From Paralteromonas sediminis (GTDB taxonomy: Bacteria > Pseudomonadota > Gammaproteobacteria > Enterobacterales > Alteromonadaceae), in assembly GCF_003820355.1 (NCBI RefSeq), contig NZ_RPOK01000003.1:537686-601685 (forward strand): a DNA stretch of 64,000 bases, written 5' to 3'. Below are positions 1 to 9,891 of the stretch, in pieces (positions within the stretch are counted from its first letter, which is position 1; each line of letters opens with the position of its first letter). A model generated the notes under the pieces. The model had not been told where the DNA came from. It worked only from the letters and a program-made list of their open reading frames with translations, and ran no database searches. A program made the translations under genes and the position numbers.

Positions 1-407
1 TACACTGCCTGACTTCCCCTGTGTTCAATAACCGCGGTACCATAATCGAGGTTCGAACTGGACACGACCCCGGTTAAGACCAAATTAAGGCGAGTTTCAG
101 GTGCGTCGGTTACGGCTTCTTGTACCGGCTGTGTTTGCACAACCAGATCGCCGAATAAATTCAGTTGCTGCAGCGCTCTGATATCAGTATTTGGGCTATT
201 GTTACTGGAAGATTGAGCGTTATTTTCTGCAATTTGCCCCGCATTTTGTGCGGAAGTTTTTGGCTCTGGTATAATTCGCCACACAAGGTCAGCCAAAAAG
301 GCCAACAAATAAATTGCCAGTATCGCGACGACGAAACGATTAATTTGCCGTTGATGTTGCCCAAAGAACAAGGCCATGGATTGTGGGTTCAGTTTATCTA
401 CTGCCAT
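1..407 (-). CDS. gspC: Type II secretion system protein GspC (3' end outside window)
   Basis: Inner-membrane component of the type II secretion system that links the inner-membrane platform to the outer-membrane secretin. About 135 residues are visible: a short cytoplasmic N-terminus, one membrane segment at roughly residues 23-44, a polar linker rich in Ser and Asn, then the start of the periplasmic homology region (LNLFGDL and LNLVLTGVV motifs typical of GspC). The gene runs off the left edge, so the C-terminal part cannot be judged. The ATG at 407 gives the usual short cytoplasmic tail; an internal ATG ten codons later is possible. It is divergent from hslR, as gsp and hslR often are in Alteromonadales. 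Family call is fairly sure; completeness is unknown. Confidence 0.85.
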   Translation of the reverse strand, partial: MAVDKLNPQSMALFFGQHQRQINRFVVAILAIYLLAFLADLVWRIIPEPKTSAQNAGQIAENNAQSSSNNSPNTDIRALQQLNLFGDLVVQTQPVQEAVTDAPETRLNLVLTGVVSSSNLDYGTAVIEHRGSQAV

Positions 408-498
408 GCTTTACTGATTGTGTTGTAGAGACCGTTCATCATAGCTTAGTCAATGCAGGGGCCACAACTCTAATGCGAAAGAGTGACGAATTTATTAC

Positions 499-903
499 AT
501 GAAAAGAGACAATCAAAAAGAACAAGACGCTCAGGTACGTCTGGATAAGTGGATATGGGCGGTAAGGCTAAGCAAAACCAGAAGCATTGCGCGCGACTGG
601 ATCCAAGCCGGAAAGGTTCATTACAACGGACAGCGCTGTAAGCCTGGTAAGGTTGTAGAGTTAGGCGCACTAATAAAAGTACCCGCGGGTTGGGATATCA
701 AGGAAGTAAAAATAGAAGGCATTGTTGATAAACGACAATCTGCCCCCATTGCACAGACCTTGTACAGCGAAACACCCGCCAGTTTGGAAAAGCGAGAGGA
801 AAACAAGGCAGCCCGACAGGCCCAAACCTTTCACAATCCTCGCCCAGACAATCGCCCGGACAAGAAACAACGACGAGAAATTATTAAGTTAAAACACCAA
901 TAG
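499..903 (+). CDS. hslR: Heat shock protein 15 (HslR), S4-domain ribosome rescue factor
   Basis: HslR binds free 50S subunits that still carry nascent chain and tRNA and helps recycle them after heat stress. The 134-residue protein has an S4 RNA-binding domain near residues 13-65, opening with RLDKWIWAVRL, and a basic, unstructured C-terminal tail ending in Lys/Arg-rich sequence, as in E. coli HslR. It lies 15 bases ahead of hslO on the same strand, the same pairing as in E. coli, so both stress genes are probably one transcript. Confidence 0.95.
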   Translation: MKRDNQKEQDAQVRLDKWIWAVRLSKTRSIARDWIQAGKVHYNGQRCKPGKVVELGALIKVPAGWDIKEVKIEGIVDKRQSAPIAQTLYSETPASLEKREENKAARQAQTFHNPRPDNRPDKKQRREIIKLKHQ

Positions 904-918
904 TGGTGCAGGATACCT

Positions 919-1812
919 ATGACAGATTTTGATACGTTACACAGATTCACTTTTACCGATGCGCCCGTGCGAGGCGAACTGGTACGCCTAAAAGACAGCT
1001 TGCAGACTATGCTGGGTAACGCAGATTACCCCGCTGAAATTAAAACCTTGATGGCCGAGTTAGCATCTGCAGCGGCGTTGTTAACTGCCACATTGAAGTT
1101 TGAAGGTGAGATTAGCCTGCAAATTCAGGGTAAAGGCGCTGTCAACTATGCCATTGTAAGTGCTGATCACAAGCTTAACTATCGCGGTATTGCGCGTTGG
1201 GACGAGTCTATGCAGACATTGCCCCAAAGTTTTTCTGAATTGTGTGCCGATTCGGTATTGGTGATCACTATCACTCCCAATGAAGGCGAACGCTACCAGG
1301 GTGTTGTTGCACTCGACAAACCAACATTGGCAGCGTGTTTGGAGAACTACTTCTTACAGTCCGAGCAGCTACTCACTAAAGTTTACCTGTTTGAGCAAAC
1401 TGACAATGAAACCGCATCAGCTGGATTTATGTTGCAGGTGCTGCCCTCAAGTGCCGCAGTCACAGCGACTGAAGACGCTGACGATTTTCACCACTTCACT
1501 GCACTTGCTGACACGCTGACCGCAGAGGAAATATTAAGCTTACCCGTTAAAACGGTATTGCACCGTCTTTATCACGAGCATGACATCACGCTGTTTGAAA
1601 GCCAGCCTATTGCCTTTAAATGTACCTGCTCAAAGGACCGCAGTGCTACTGCGCTTCTCAATGTAGAAAAAGACGAGCTGTTAGCCATCGTTGAAGAAGA
1701 AGGCTGTATCACGATGAACTGTCAGTATTGCCACACCGAATACCGTTTTGATGCCATCGATGTTGAGGCAATTCACAACGGTGCAGCAGCGGGCGGTTCT
1801 TCAGCTCACTAA
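919..1812 (+). CDS. hslO: Redox-regulated chaperone Hsp33
   Basis: Hsp33 is a cytoplasmic holdase switched on by oxidation plus unfolding. The 297-residue length is normal. The zinc-binding redox switch is intact: C235 and C237 (C-T-C) and C268 and C271 (C-Q-Y-C); an extra cysteine sits at 263. The N-terminal part carries the substrate-binding domain. It follows hslR closely. The E. coli neighbour pck is absent here; the next gene, envZ, is convergent. Confidence 0.96.
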   Translation: MTDFDTLHRFTFTDAPVRGELVRLKDSLQTMLGNADYPAEIKTLMAELASAAALLTATLKFEGEISLQIQGKGAVNYAIVSADHKLNYRGIARWDESMQTLPQSFSELCADSVLVITITPNEGERYQGVVALDKPTLAACLENYFLQSEQLLTKVYLFEQTDNETASAGFMLQVLPSSAAVTATEDADDFHHFTALADTLTAEEILSLPVKTVLHRLYHEHDITLFESQPIAFKCTCSKDRSATALLNVEKDELLAIVEEEGCITMNCQYCHTEYRFDAIDVEAIHNGAAAGGSSAH

Positions 1813-1837
1813 CACACCGTGCTGAATAGCCGCTCGG

Positions 1838-3148
1838 TTACGACAGTGGCAATGTCATCTCTGCAACCAAACCTCCATCGGGATGGTTGCGAAGATCTAT
1901 ATTGCCACCATGCTTGTCGATAATACGCTTGGTGATCGCCAGACCAAGACCTGAACCGGCACTGCCTCGGGCAGTGTCGCCCTGTGTAAAAGGCATAAAC
2001 ATGGCTTTGAGCCTGTCAGGAGGAATACCCGGGCCAAAGTCACGCACTTGGCATACCATCTCATCGGTTTTAATATTGATGAAAGTGGATATTTCGATTT
2101 GCTTACTACCATAGCGAAACGCATTCTCAATCAGGTTGTCCATCACGCGTTTAATTCCTAACCTGCGCATGGGCACCTCTGGCAAAGGGCACAGGTCTAG
2201 GCGGATGTGGTGATCGCTTTGTATTTGCCGCGCATCAACCATGTCGTTGATCATGCGATTGAAGTCAGTGGGCTCAAGCTCTTCCTGCTGGTCTTGACGC
2301 GCGTAATCAATAAACTGATCAATAATAATATTCATATCTTCAATATCATTAATAATGCCATCGCGTATCCAGTCCTGATCATCGGGCAACATTTCAGTTG
2401 CTAGTCGAATTCGGGTCAGTGGTGTTCGCAAATCGTGAGAAATACCCGCCGTCATGAGCGTTCTGTCGTGCTCAAGTTGCTGAATACTGGCGTTCATATG
2501 ATTAAATGCCTTCGTCACCAGCTTGGTTTCACTGGTACCGTTTTCTTCGATAGGAGGTGGAAACTGGCCTTTACTCACTTCATTGGCAGCGCGTTGCAGT
2601 GCCATCAGTGGCCGGTTTAGGCGACTTACAAACAACCAACCACCGGCAACACTTAAAATGCCAATGACCATCAAATACATAGTTAGCGGGGATATGTCAG
2701 CATCACTGAGCCCCTGAATGGGGATAGCTATCCAGATATCTGGCGAGGATGCCAAGTTTACCCATACCAAATAAGGCTTAGCAGGTTCGCCCACAGCACT
2801 TTTACTAATGCGCACATCGGCCCGTTCACCTAATTGATCAGACACCTGATCGGACATAAATTCATATCGTACAGCGTCGGCGAGCCCCTGAGTTTGCGCT
2901 TGAGCTTCCCGCACAATCAAAATGCCGGTTTTTTCACTGATCCAGTTTATGCTATCAGACGAGTCAACCACCTCATTGATGGACTTCAGCGACTGAACTT
3001 GTGTAGCAATCAGGCTGTTAATTTGCTGATAACTCGGCAAGATAAAGTAGTTGGTGACCGAGATATAAGACACGACCTGGTTGATCAACAACAATACGCC
3101 GATGAGCAGTACCGTTTGACCAAACGCACTTTGTGGTAATAATTTCAC
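1838..3148 (-). CDS. envZ: Osmosensor histidine kinase EnvZ
   Basis: Membrane sensor kinase of the EnvZ/OmpR pair. In 436 residues it shows a first membrane segment (about 11-31), a periplasmic sensor region, a second membrane segment (about 153-176), a HAMP domain with P-L-x-A-L-Q-R-A-A, a dimerisation/phosphoacceptor box with His238 in [10 protein letters not shown], and a catalytic ATPase domain with the N, G1 (DFGPGIPPD) and G2 (GSGLGLAI) boxes. It lies 15 bases downstream of ompR and is surely co-transcribed with it. Which outer-membrane genes it controls in this organism cannot be seen. Confidence 0.95.
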   Translation of the reverse strand: MKLLPQSAFGQTVLLIGVLLLINQVVSYISVTNYFILPSYQQINSLIATQVQSLKSINEVVDSSDSINWISEKTGILIVREAQAQTQGLADAVRYEFMSDQVSDQLGERADVRISKSAVGEPAKPYLVWVNLASSPDIWIAIPIQGLSDADISPLTMYLMVIGILSVAGGWLFVSRLNRPLMALQRAANEVSKGQFPPPIEENGTSETKLVTKAFNHMNASIQQLEHDRTLMTAGISHDLRTPLTRIRLATEMLPDDQDWIRDGIINDIEDMNIIIDQFIDYARQDQQEELEPTDFNRMINDMVDARQIQSDHHIRLDLCPLPEVPMRRLGIKRVMDNLIENAFRYGSKQIEISTFINIKTDEMVCQVRDFGPGIPPDRLKAMFMPFTQGDTARGSAGSGLGLAITKRIIDKHGGNIDLRNHPDGGLVAEMTLPLS

Positions 3149-3163
3149 AGCAAACGTTACCGC

Positions 3164-3886
3164 TTAAGACATCTCTCCATCGGGCACAAACACGTAACCC
3201 AACCCCCACACGGTTTGAATATAACGCGGGTTGGCTGGGTCTTTCTCTAACATGCGGCGCAAACGCGAAACCTGCACATCAATGCTGCGCTCCAGCGCAC
3301 TGTAGTCTCTGCCCCTAGCAAGGTTCATTAGCTTATCGCGGGATAGCGGTTCACGAGGGTGGGTAACCAGCGATTTTAATACAGCAAATTCACCGCTAGT
3401 CAACGTGAGCGGCTGGCCATTGGCGGTCATTTCACGGGTGGCCAAGTTTAATTTGTAATCACCAAACGCAATAATTTGCTCTTCCTGAGAGGGTGCACCG
3501 GGCGCCTCAACCGTTTTACGGCGCAGCACGGCTTTCACTCTGGCCAGAAGTTCGCGAGGGTTAAAGGGCTTCGGCAAATAGTCATCGGCGCCCATTTCAA
3601 GGCCGATAATACGGTCTACTTCATCGCCCTTTGCCGTTAGCATAACGATAGGCATTTCATTTTCTTTCTGCCGCAGGCGGCGACAAATCGATAACCCGTC
3701 TTCTCCGGGAAGCATCAGGTCTAATACCATCAAATGAAAATTCTCTCGCTCTAGCAACCGATCCATTTGTTCAGCATTGGCGGCAGTTCGAACCTGAAAA
3801 CCTTGCTCAACTAAATAGCGTTCCAGCAAACTGCGCAAGCGCATATCATCATCGACTACCAGTATTTTTGATGTTTCCTGACCCAT
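3164..3886 (-). CDS. ompR: Two-component response regulator OmpR
   Basis: Response regulator partner of EnvZ. The receiver domain has the acidic pocket (D12-D13-D14) and phosphoacceptor Asp56 in V-L-D-L-M-L-P-G; the C-terminal winged-helix domain has the R-G-R-D-Y-S-A-L-E-R-S-I-D-V-Q-V-S-R-L-R region typical of OmpR. I chose the ATG at 3886, giving 240 residues and an N-terminus that aligns with E. coli OmpR, with GGGA nine bases upstream. A GTG five codons further up at 3901 is also in frame but less likely. The gene is divergent from the YHS-domain gene. Confidence 0.95.
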   Translation of the reverse strand: MGQETSKILVVDDDMRLRSLLERYLVEQGFQVRTAANAEQMDRLLERENFHLMVLDLMLPGEDGLSICRRLRQKENEMPIVMLTAKGDEVDRIIGLEMGADDYLPKPFNPRELLARVKAVLRRKTVEAPGAPSQEEQIIAFGDYKLNLATREMTANGQPLTLTSGEFAVLKSLVTHPREPLSRDKLMNLARGRDYSALERSIDVQVSRLRRMLEKDPANPRYIQTVWGLGYVFVPDGEMS

Positions 3887-4057
3887 AAAACGGATTCCCA
3901 CGATTTTTGTTTCACTATAGCGTTAACTGCTTATTTTCAAAAGTGATTGGTGATGTGCAAAGTAAAAGAGTGTTACAAATAGTGTCACACTTGTGAAAGT
4001 TGTTTTGTCCTTGTCCGGTTTAATGAGTAAGTAACCTCACATTTATCGGACAGACCT

Positions 4058-4516
4058 ATGCTTAAACGACTTGCAACACTGCTGACCTTACTTACTTTGA
4101 CAACATTTTCGGCGTTTGCGAAAGACCCGATTGAAACCGGTACCTTTAACAACAAGGCCATTTATGGCTATGACACTGTTGCCTACTTTACGATGAACAA
4201 GGCGGTGAAAGGCACTGACGAATTTACCTATTCGTGGCGTGGTGCCGATTGGTATTTCAGCTCGCAAGCACACAAAGACCTGTTTGTTGCCGAGCCAGAA
4301 AAATATGCCCCTCAATACGGTGGGTATTGTGCTTATGCGATGTCTGCAGGGCGTTTTGTTGGTATTGATGAAGAAGCGTTTTCAATTGTCGATGACAAGC
4401 TGTATCTCAATTACAGCAAAGGGGTGCGCGATGACTGGATGGAAAACCAAGCTGAGTTCATTAAAAAGGCCAACAAGCACTATCCGGAAAAAGTTGGCCT
4501 TACTGATGTAAATTAG
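4058..4516 (+). CDS. Exported YHS domain-containing protein
   Basis: A 152-residue protein with a clear signal peptide (about residues 1-21, ending S-A-F-A) followed by a YHS-like domain: Y-G-Y-D-T-V-A-Y-F near residue 36, W-Y-F-S-S near 66 and Y-G-G-Y-C-A-Y-A near 88. YHS domains are small modules often linked to metal or copper handling; the single Cys in GGYCAYA fits that idea but does not prove it. It is transcribed alone, divergent from ompR and convergent with the phosphoribulokinase-like gene, only 3 bases apart. Its actual ligand is unknown. Confidence 0.8.
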   Translation: MLKRLATLLTLLTLTTFSAFAKDPIETGTFNNKAIYGYDTVAYFTMNKAVKGTDEFTYSWRGADWYFSSQAHKDLFVAEPEKYAPQYGGYCAYAMSAGRFVGIDEEAFSIVDDKLYLNYSKGVRDDWMENQAEFIKKANKHYPEKVGLTDVN

Positions 4517-4519
4517 CGG

Positions 4520-5422
4520 CTACTTTTCTGTCACCCAATCCATTTGCATACCTGCACGACGTTTTTTATCCATAATCTCTTCAATCAGGGGCGTGAGTAT
4601 AAGTTCCATTGCCAGCCCCATCTTTCCGCCCGGCACAACGAGCGTGTTAACCCGAGACATAAAGGCGCCCTCGATCATCTGCATAAGGTACGGAAAGTTT
4701 ACGTTCTTCATCTCGCGACGAAACCGCACCACCACAAAGCTCTCATCTTGGGTAGGAATTTCTCGGGCACTAAATGGGTTTGAAGTATCGACCGTAGGCA
4801 CGCGCTGAAAGTTAACATGGGTACGAGAGAACTGGGGGGTGATGTAGTGAAAATAGTCATCAAGGCCTCGCACTATGCTGCTCATTACGGCTTCACGAGA
4901 ATGCCCTCTGTCGGTGGTGTCGCGAACAATTTTTTGGATCCACTCCAAATTAACAATGGGCACCATGCCCACCAGCAGGTCAACATGACGCGCCACATCG
5001 TGCTCTTCGGTTTCTACGCCACCATGCAGACCTTCATAGAACAGCAGGTCGGTATCGTGCGGCAGGTCTTGCCAAGGCGTAAAGGTCCCTGGCATCTGAT
5101 TAAAAGGCACGGCTTCGTCAAAGGTATGCAGGTACTGTCTGTACTGACCCTGACCTAATTCTCCGTAATTTTTGAACAAGTCTTCAAGCAACCCAAAGTC
5201 ATTCGCTTTAGGACCAAAATAACTTATATGGCGACCTTGTTCCTGTGCTTTGCGAATTTCTACTTCCATTTCTGGTCGCGTATAGCGGTGAAAGCTGTCA
5301 CCGCCTACAAATGCCGCATTAATATTAAGGTTACGGAAGATATGCTGTATCGCATTCATCGTCGTAGTCGTACCGGCACCGGACGAACCTGTGATGGCGA
5401 TGATAGGATGTTTTATTGACAT
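4520..5422 (-). CDS. Phosphoribulokinase-like P-loop kinase (PrkB-type)
   Basis: A 300-residue P-loop kinase of the phosphoribulokinase/uridine kinase superfamily. The Walker A loop G-S-S-G-A-G-T-T-T lies at residues 12-20; a Y-E-G-L-H-G motif near 129 and V-P-G-G-K-M-G-L near 265 match the bacterial phosphoribulokinase family. No RuBisCO or other Calvin-cycle gene is present here, and in heterotrophic gammaproteobacteria this class (E. coli PrkB) has no proven role, so the substrate is open. It lies about 57 bases downstream of purD on the same strand, with a stem-loop between, and is convergent with the YHS gene. Confidence 0.85.
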   Translation of the reverse strand: MSIKHPIIAITGSSGAGTTTTMNAIQHIFRNLNINAAFVGGDSFHRYTRPEMEVEIRKAQEQGRHISYFGPKANDFGLLEDLFKNYGELGQGQYRQYLHTFDEAVPFNQMPGTFTPWQDLPHDTDLLFYEGLHGGVETEEHDVARHVDLLVGMVPIVNLEWIQKIVRDTTDRGHSREAVMSSIVRGLDDYFHYITPQFSRTHVNFQRVPTVDTSNPFSAREIPTQDESFVVVRFRREMKNVNFPYLMQMIEGAFMSRVNTLVVPGGKMGLAMELILTPLIEEIMDKKRRAGMQMDWVTEK

Positions 5423-5466
5423 GCGTCTTCCGCTAGTTGCAACACAGAACGTCTTTTATAAGCTTG

Positions 5467-5488
5467 CAGGCTTGAATAATCAAGCCTG
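5467..5488 (-). other. Stem-loop spanning the purD stop codon
   Basis: An 8-base perfect inverted repeat (CAGGCTTG / CAAGCCTG) with a 6-base loop covers the end of purD. There is no U-run after it on the minus strand, so it is not a classical intrinsic terminator; it may limit read-through or stabilise the purHD message. Confidence 0.4.
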
Positions 5489-6772
5489 ATCTTGCTCTCT
5501 GGCAATCGCGCGATACGCAATATCATTTCTCATCATGACATTGGGCCAGTCAATCGTTTTTGCCAGCGTGTAAGCCGCGGTTTGTGCTTCTGAAACCGAG
5601 TTGCCTAATGCAGTAGCGCATAATACTCGGCCTCCATTAGTAAGCACTTGCTCGCCGTCTAGCTTAGTTCCAGCGTGAAACACCTTACCCTCTAACCGGG
5701 CAGCTTCAGCTAAACCCTGGATTTGCTCGCCCTTATCATAACTGCCGGGGTATCCACCAGCAGCAAGCACAACACCGACTGCAGCACGCGTGTCGAATGC
5801 AATATCTTTTCCTGCCAATTCACCTTTACAGGCAGACAGGCACAGGCTAACCAAATCAGACTGCAAACGCAGCATAATAGGCTGGGTTTCCGGGTCGCCA
5901 AAACGGCAATTGTACTCAATGACTTTAGGTGTGCCATCGGCCATGATCATCAATCCGGCATACAAAAAACCGGTATAGGGCATGCCTTCTGATGCCATGC
6001 CGTCAACCGTTGGCTTAATGACTTCTTCCATGATGCGCTGATGCACATCCGGTGTTACCACAGGAGCTGGTGAGTAGGCGCCCATACCTCCAGTATTTGG
6101 CCCTTTGTCGCCGTCATAGGCGCGTTTGTGGTCTTGGCTGGTGGCGAAAGAGGCAATATTTTTACCGTCAACCATAACGATAAATGATGCTTCTTCGCCA
6201 TCAAGAAATTCTTCAATCACCACACGGCTGCCCGCTTCGCCAAATTTGTTATCGGCCAGCATATCCTGAATAGCTGCTTCAGCCTCTTCCAGCGTCATTG
6301 CCACAATCACGCCTTTACCTGCCGCGAGTCCGTCTGCCTTGACGACAATAGGCGCGCCTTTTTCGCGCACATACGCAACGGCTTCATCAATTTGCGTAAA
6401 AGTAGCGTATTCGGCTGTAGGAATTTTGTGTCGGGCTAAAAAGTCTTTGGTAAAAGCTTTAGAGCCTTCAAGCTGAGCAGCGGCCTGAGTGGGGCCAAAG
6501 ATGGTCAAGCCTTCAGCCTGAAACGCATCAACCACTCCAATAACCAAAGGTGCTTCAGGGCCCACAATGGTTAAATCAACGGCATTGTCCTTGGCAAAAG
6601 CCACCAGCGCAGCAATATCTTCTACACCAATTGCCACGTTCTCAAGCTTGGGCTCTGTTGCCGTGCCCGCATTACCTGGGGCAACAAACACCTTTTCAAC
6701 ACCTTCAGATTGGGCAGCCTTCCATGCCAATGCATGTTCACGACCGCCGTTACCTATGATTAGTACTTTCAT
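5480..6772 (-). CDS. purD: Phosphoribosylamine--glycine ligase (GARS)
   Basis: Second step of purine synthesis: joins glycine to 5-phosphoribosylamine using ATP. The 430-residue protein has the N-terminal G-N-G-G-R-E-H-A motif, an ATP-grasp core (V-V-K-A-D-G-L-A-A-G-K-G-V near 147), T-G-G-M-G-A-Y-S-P, and the E-Y-N-C-R-F-G-D-P-E-T-Q metal/nucleotide motif. It is 58 bases downstream of purH on the same strand, the standard purHD arrangement. Confidence 0.97.
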   Translation of the reverse strand: MKVLIIGNGGREHALAWKAAQSEGVEKVFVAPGNAGTATEPKLENVAIGVEDIAALVAFAKDNAVDLTIVGPEAPLVIGVVDAFQAEGLTIFGPTQAAAQLEGSKAFTKDFLARHKIPTAEYATFTQIDEAVAYVREKGAPIVVKADGLAAGKGVIVAMTLEEAEAAIQDMLADNKFGEAGSRVVIEEFLDGEEASFIVMVDGKNIASFATSQDHKRAYDGDKGPNTGGMGAYSPAPVVTPDVHQRIMEEVIKPTVDGMASEGMPYTGFLYAGLMIMADGTPKVIEYNCRFGDPETQPIMLRLQSDLVSLCLSACKGELAGKDIAFDTRAAVGVVLAAGGYPGSYDKGEQIQGLAEAARLEGKVFHAGTKLDGEQVLTNGGRVLCATALGNSVSEAQTAAYTLAKTIDWPNVMMRNDIAYRAIAREQDQA

Positions 6773-6830
6773 ATTGTTTAACTCTGTTTGTCTATTTTAG
6801 AGCGGAACCGATTAAAAAGAGCCCACGCGG

Positions 6831-8399
6831 TTAGTGGCGGAAGTGTCTCATTCCGGTAAACACCATGGCAAGGCCATGTTCGTTTGCTGCCTCAATCACT
6901 TCGTTGTCGCGCATTGATCCACCCGGCTGTATAACCGCAGTAATGCCTGCTTCTGCTGCCGCGTCTATACCATCGCGGAAAGGGAAGAAGGCGTCAGACG
7001 CCATTACACTGCCTTTGACTTCGAGATTTTCGTCAGCGGCTTTTATGCCCGCAATTTTTGCAGAATACACGCGGCTCATTTGTCCGGCACCCACACCAAT
7101 AGTCATACTGTCTTTGCAATAAACAATAGCATTGGACTTAACATATTTAGCCACTTTCCAGGTAAACAGTAGGTCGTTCCATTCCTGCTCTGAAGGCTGA
7201 CGTTCTGACACCACTTGCATATCTTCACGCTCCACCATACCAAAATCCCGTTCCTGAACTAACAATCCCCCGTTTACGCGCTTAAAGTCATGCCCTTCAG
7301 TAAGCTGACCATGCCATTCGCCGCACGCTAGCAAACGTACGTTTTGCTTAGCGCTGACAACCTCCTTGGCTTCTTCACTCACGCTTGGCGCAATGATGAC
7401 TTCAACAAACTGGCGGTCGATAATGGCTTGCGCCGTTTGCGCATCGAGCTCACGGTTGAACGCAATGATGCCGCCAAATGCTGATGTTGGGTCAGTTTTA
7501 TAAGCGCGGTCGTAGGCGCTGTGAATATTTTCACCCAGGGCCACACCACACGGATTAGCGTGTTTAACGATAACACAGGCTGGTTGGTCAAATTCTTTTA
7601 CACACTCAAGGGCGGCATCAGTGTCTGCTATGTTGTTGAAAGACAGTGCTTTACCTTGTAGCTGTTCCGCCGTAGCAACAGATGCTTCCTGAATGTCATT
7701 TTCAACGTAAAAAGCAGCGTCCTGATGGCTATTTTCACCATAGCGTAGGTCCTGCTTTTTGGTGAGCTGCATGTTATAGGTGCGCGGATAAGGGCTCTCT
7801 TCGCTCAATAGAGCTCCGAAATGGTTAGCAATCATGCCATCGTATTGAGCTGTGTGCTCAAACGCTTTTATGGCTAAATCGAAGCGTGTTTCAAACGTCA
7901 CCGCGCCCTGATTTTGCTGCATTTCAGATATAACACGGTCATAATCAGACGCGTTCACCACTATGGTAACGTCTTTGTGATTTTTAGCCGCTGCACGCAC
8001 CATAGTAGGGCCGCCAATATCAATGTTTTCTACAGCATCTTCCATCGTGCAATCTGGGTTTGCGACCGTCTTTGCAAACGGATAAAGATTCACGCAGACT
8101 AAATCAATCGGTGCAATTTCATGCTGCGACATAACTGCAGCGTCCTGATCGCGACGTCCCAAAATACCACCATGAATTTTGGGGTGAAGCGTTTTTACAC
8201 GTCCGTCCATAATTTCAGGGTGCCCGGTGTGTTCAGATACTTCTTTTACAGGTAATCCCTTTTCCGCCAGTAATCGCGCGGTTCCGCCTGTAGACAATAG
8301 TTCTACGCCAGATTCGTGAAGAAAAGTGGCCAATTCAACAATGCCGGTTTTATCCGAGACACTGAGTAATGCACGTTTGATTGGAGTATTTGATTGCAT
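6831..8399 (-). CDS. purH: Bifunctional AICAR transformylase / IMP cyclohydrolase
   Basis: Catalyses the last two steps of IMP synthesis. The N-terminal MGS-like cyclohydrolase domain holds [12 protein letters not shown]; the C-terminal transformylase domain holds the K-H-A-N-P-C-G motif and ends with P-G-G-S-M-R-D and F-T-G-M-R-H-F-R-H, so it is complete. I chose the ATG at 8399 (522 residues), because its N-terminus aligns with the E. coli start and a purine-rich stretch precedes it; an ATG four codons upstream (8411) has no visible ribosome site. First gene of the purHD transcript, preceded by the fis terminator. Confidence 0.96.
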   Translation of the reverse strand: MQSNTPIKRALLSVSDKTGIVELATFLHESGVELLSTGGTARLLAEKGLPVKEVSEHTGHPEIMDGRVKTLHPKIHGGILGRRDQDAAVMSQHEIAPIDLVCVNLYPFAKTVANPDCTMEDAVENIDIGGPTMVRAAAKNHKDVTIVVNASDYDRVISEMQQNQGAVTFETRFDLAIKAFEHTAQYDGMIANHFGALLSEESPYPRTYNMQLTKKQDLRYGENSHQDAAFYVENDIQEASVATAEQLQGKALSFNNIADTDAALECVKEFDQPACVIVKHANPCGVALGENIHSAYDRAYKTDPTSAFGGIIAFNRELDAQTAQAIIDRQFVEVIIAPSVSEEAKEVVSAKQNVRLLACGEWHGQLTEGHDFKRVNGGLLVQERDFGMVEREDMQVVSERQPSEQEWNDLLFTWKVAKYVKSNAIVYCKDSMTIGVGAGQMSRVYSAKIAGIKAADENLEVKGSVMASDAFFPFRDGIDAAAEAGITAVIQPGGSMRDNEVIEAANEHGLAMVFTGMRHFRH

Positions 8400-8431
8400 A
8401 GTCTTTTTCATCAGTAAAAGGTGGTGGGTAA

Positions 8432-8463
8432 AACAAAAAGAGCACCCAATGTGGTGCTCTTTG
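8432..8463 (-). terminator. Intrinsic terminator after dusB-fis
   Basis: On the minus strand the sequence forms a stem AAAGAGCACC / GGTGCTCTTT with a 5-6 base loop and then a T-rich tail (TTTTTGTTTT). It lies between the fis stop and purH and should end the dusB-fis transcript. Confidence 0.85.
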
Positions 8464-8487
8464 AAATAGGGCCTGGCCCAACGATAT

Positions 8488-8781
8488 TTAGTTCATGCCG
8501 TATTGCTTAAGCTTCTTGCGAAGCGTGCCACGGTTGATGCCCATCATAATAGCAGCTCGTGTTTGGTTACCACGGGTGAAAGTCATCACCTCTTCCAACA
8601 AGGGAGCTTCAACTTCCGCTAGTACAAGATCATATAAATTGTCGATGTTAGTGTCATCCAACTGCTTTAGATAACGGTTAACCGCTTGCTTTACAGAATC
8701 ACGTAAGGGCTTCTGTGCTTGCGTTTGAGAAGGCGTAGTCACAGTTGTGGTGAAAGGAGAAGTTAGGTTTTGATCGAACAT
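8488..8781 (-). CDS. fis: DNA-binding protein Fis
   Basis: Nucleoid-associated factor that bends DNA and activates stable RNA promoters. The 97 residues match the usual 98. The N-terminal half is variable; the C-terminal half from about residue 40 carries the dimerisation helices and the helix-turn-helix with [20 protein letters not shown]. It lies 29 bases downstream of dusB and shares its promoter, as in enterobacteria. Confidence 0.97.
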   Translation of the reverse strand: MFDQNLTSPFTTTVTTPSQTQAQKPLRDSVKQAVNRYLKQLDDTNIDNLYDLVLAEVEAPLLEEVMTFTRGNQTRAAIMMGINRGTLRKKLKQYGMN

Positions 8782-8810
8782 ATTACTTGTTTGCTCTTTT
8801 GTTAAAATCG

Positions 8811-9809
8811 TTAAGCTGCCGGTGAAATCTGTCGTGTTTCACTTTCTTGCAGCGTGTCAAAGTAAGTATTTAATGCATCTAGTTGAGTGCGTTCTTCTTC
8901 GATTGCATTAAACACCCGTCTAAACTGACGGTCCGTGTCGTATTGTTCCAAGTACCAGCCAACGTGCTTACGGGCAATGCGCACACCGGTAACTTCACCG
9001 TAAAATGTATGCACATTAGCCACGTGTTCTCTAAGCACCTGGCGTTGCTCATCCAATGACGGTGGAGGCAAAAGCTCCCCCGTATTCAGGTAATGGGTAA
9101 TTTGCTTGAAAATCCAGGGATTCCCCTGTGCGCCTCTACCTATCATTACCGCGTCCGCGCCCGTTTTATCCAGCACGAACTTAGCTTGTTGTGGCGAGCA
9201 AATATCACCGTTCGCCACCACAGGAATCGACACCGACTGCTTTATCGCTTTTATTGTGTCGTATTCAGCATTTCCTTTGTACATGCAGGCGCGTGTTCTG
9301 CCATGTACTGCGAGTGATTGAATGCCATTTTGTTCGGCAATTCTGGCTATATGTACGCCATTTCGGTTTTCCGGATTCCAACCAGTGCGAATTTTTAACG
9401 TCACTGGCACATCAACCGCATCAACCACTGCTTTTACAATTTGTTCTACTTGCTCGGGATGTTGCAACAGTGCAGAGCCCGCAAGCTTCTTATTCACTTT
9501 TTTCGCCGGGCAACCCATGTTGATGTCGATGATCTGCGCACCGTTTTCAACATTCATTTGCGCCGCTTGTGCCATGAGCTCAGGTTCTGAACCAGCAATT
9601 TGCACCGACCGAATACCGGTTTCACCGGTGTGGTCCATTCTTTGTTTGGACTTGGCGGTGTGCCAGACTCTGGGATTACTCGACAACATTTCTGAAACGA
9701 CTAACCCAGCCCCCATTCTTGCGCACAGTTGCCTGAAAGGCCTGTCGGTAACGCCGGCCATGGGTGCGAGCATTACATTATTAGCTAAATTGTATGGACC
9801 AATCCGCAT
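8811..9809 (-). CDS. dusB: tRNA-dihydrouridine synthase B
   Basis: FMN enzyme that reduces uridine to dihydrouridine in the tRNA D-loop. The 332-residue TIM-barrel protein has [10 protein letters not shown] at residues 13-22, the catalytic Cys100 in N-M-G-C-P-A-K-K-V, and the G-N-P-W-I-F motif. First gene of the dusB-fis operon; a promoter can be proposed some 50-80 bases upstream. Confidence 0.97.
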   Translation of the reverse strand: MRIGPYNLANNVMLAPMAGVTDRPFRQLCARMGAGLVVSEMLSSNPRVWHTAKSKQRMDHTGETGIRSVQIAGSEPELMAQAAQMNVENGAQIIDINMGCPAKKVNKKLAGSALLQHPEQVEQIVKAVVDAVDVPVTLKIRTGWNPENRNGVHIARIAEQNGIQSLAVHGRTRACMYKGNAEYDTIKAIKQSVSIPVVANGDICSPQQAKFVLDKTGADAVMIGRGAQGNPWIFKQITHYLNTGELLPPPSLDEQRQVLREHVANVHTFYGEVTGVRIARKHVGWYLEQYDTDRQFRRVFNAIEEERTQLDALNTYFDTLQESETRQISPAA

Positions 9810-9862
9810 GGAATAATGCCTACCCTGCTCAAAAACCGTTCACCCAGAAAAATGGGACGGCA

Positions 9863-9891
9863 ATATTACGCATTTTTTCAACGCTTGAAAA
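9863..9891 (-). promoter_or_regulatory. Candidate dusB-fis promoter
   Basis: On the minus strand a TAATAT -10 box (9863-9868) lies 17 bases downstream of TTTTCA (9886-9891) and is followed by a GC-rich stretch, GCCGTCCC, where the discriminator would be. A weak -35, good -10 and GC-rich discriminator is the known layout of the stringently controlled fis promoter in E. coli. Read from sequence only. Confidence 0.55.

Noticed and set aside
165-428. An 87-codon plus-strand frame before hslR
   Set aside because: Antisense to gspC, whose reading frame gives a convincing GspC N-terminus.
9322-9816. A 164-codon plus-strand frame opposite dusB
   Set aside because: It lies wholly antisense to a conserved enzyme gene and is rich in Cys/Ser/Phe as expected for a shadow frame.
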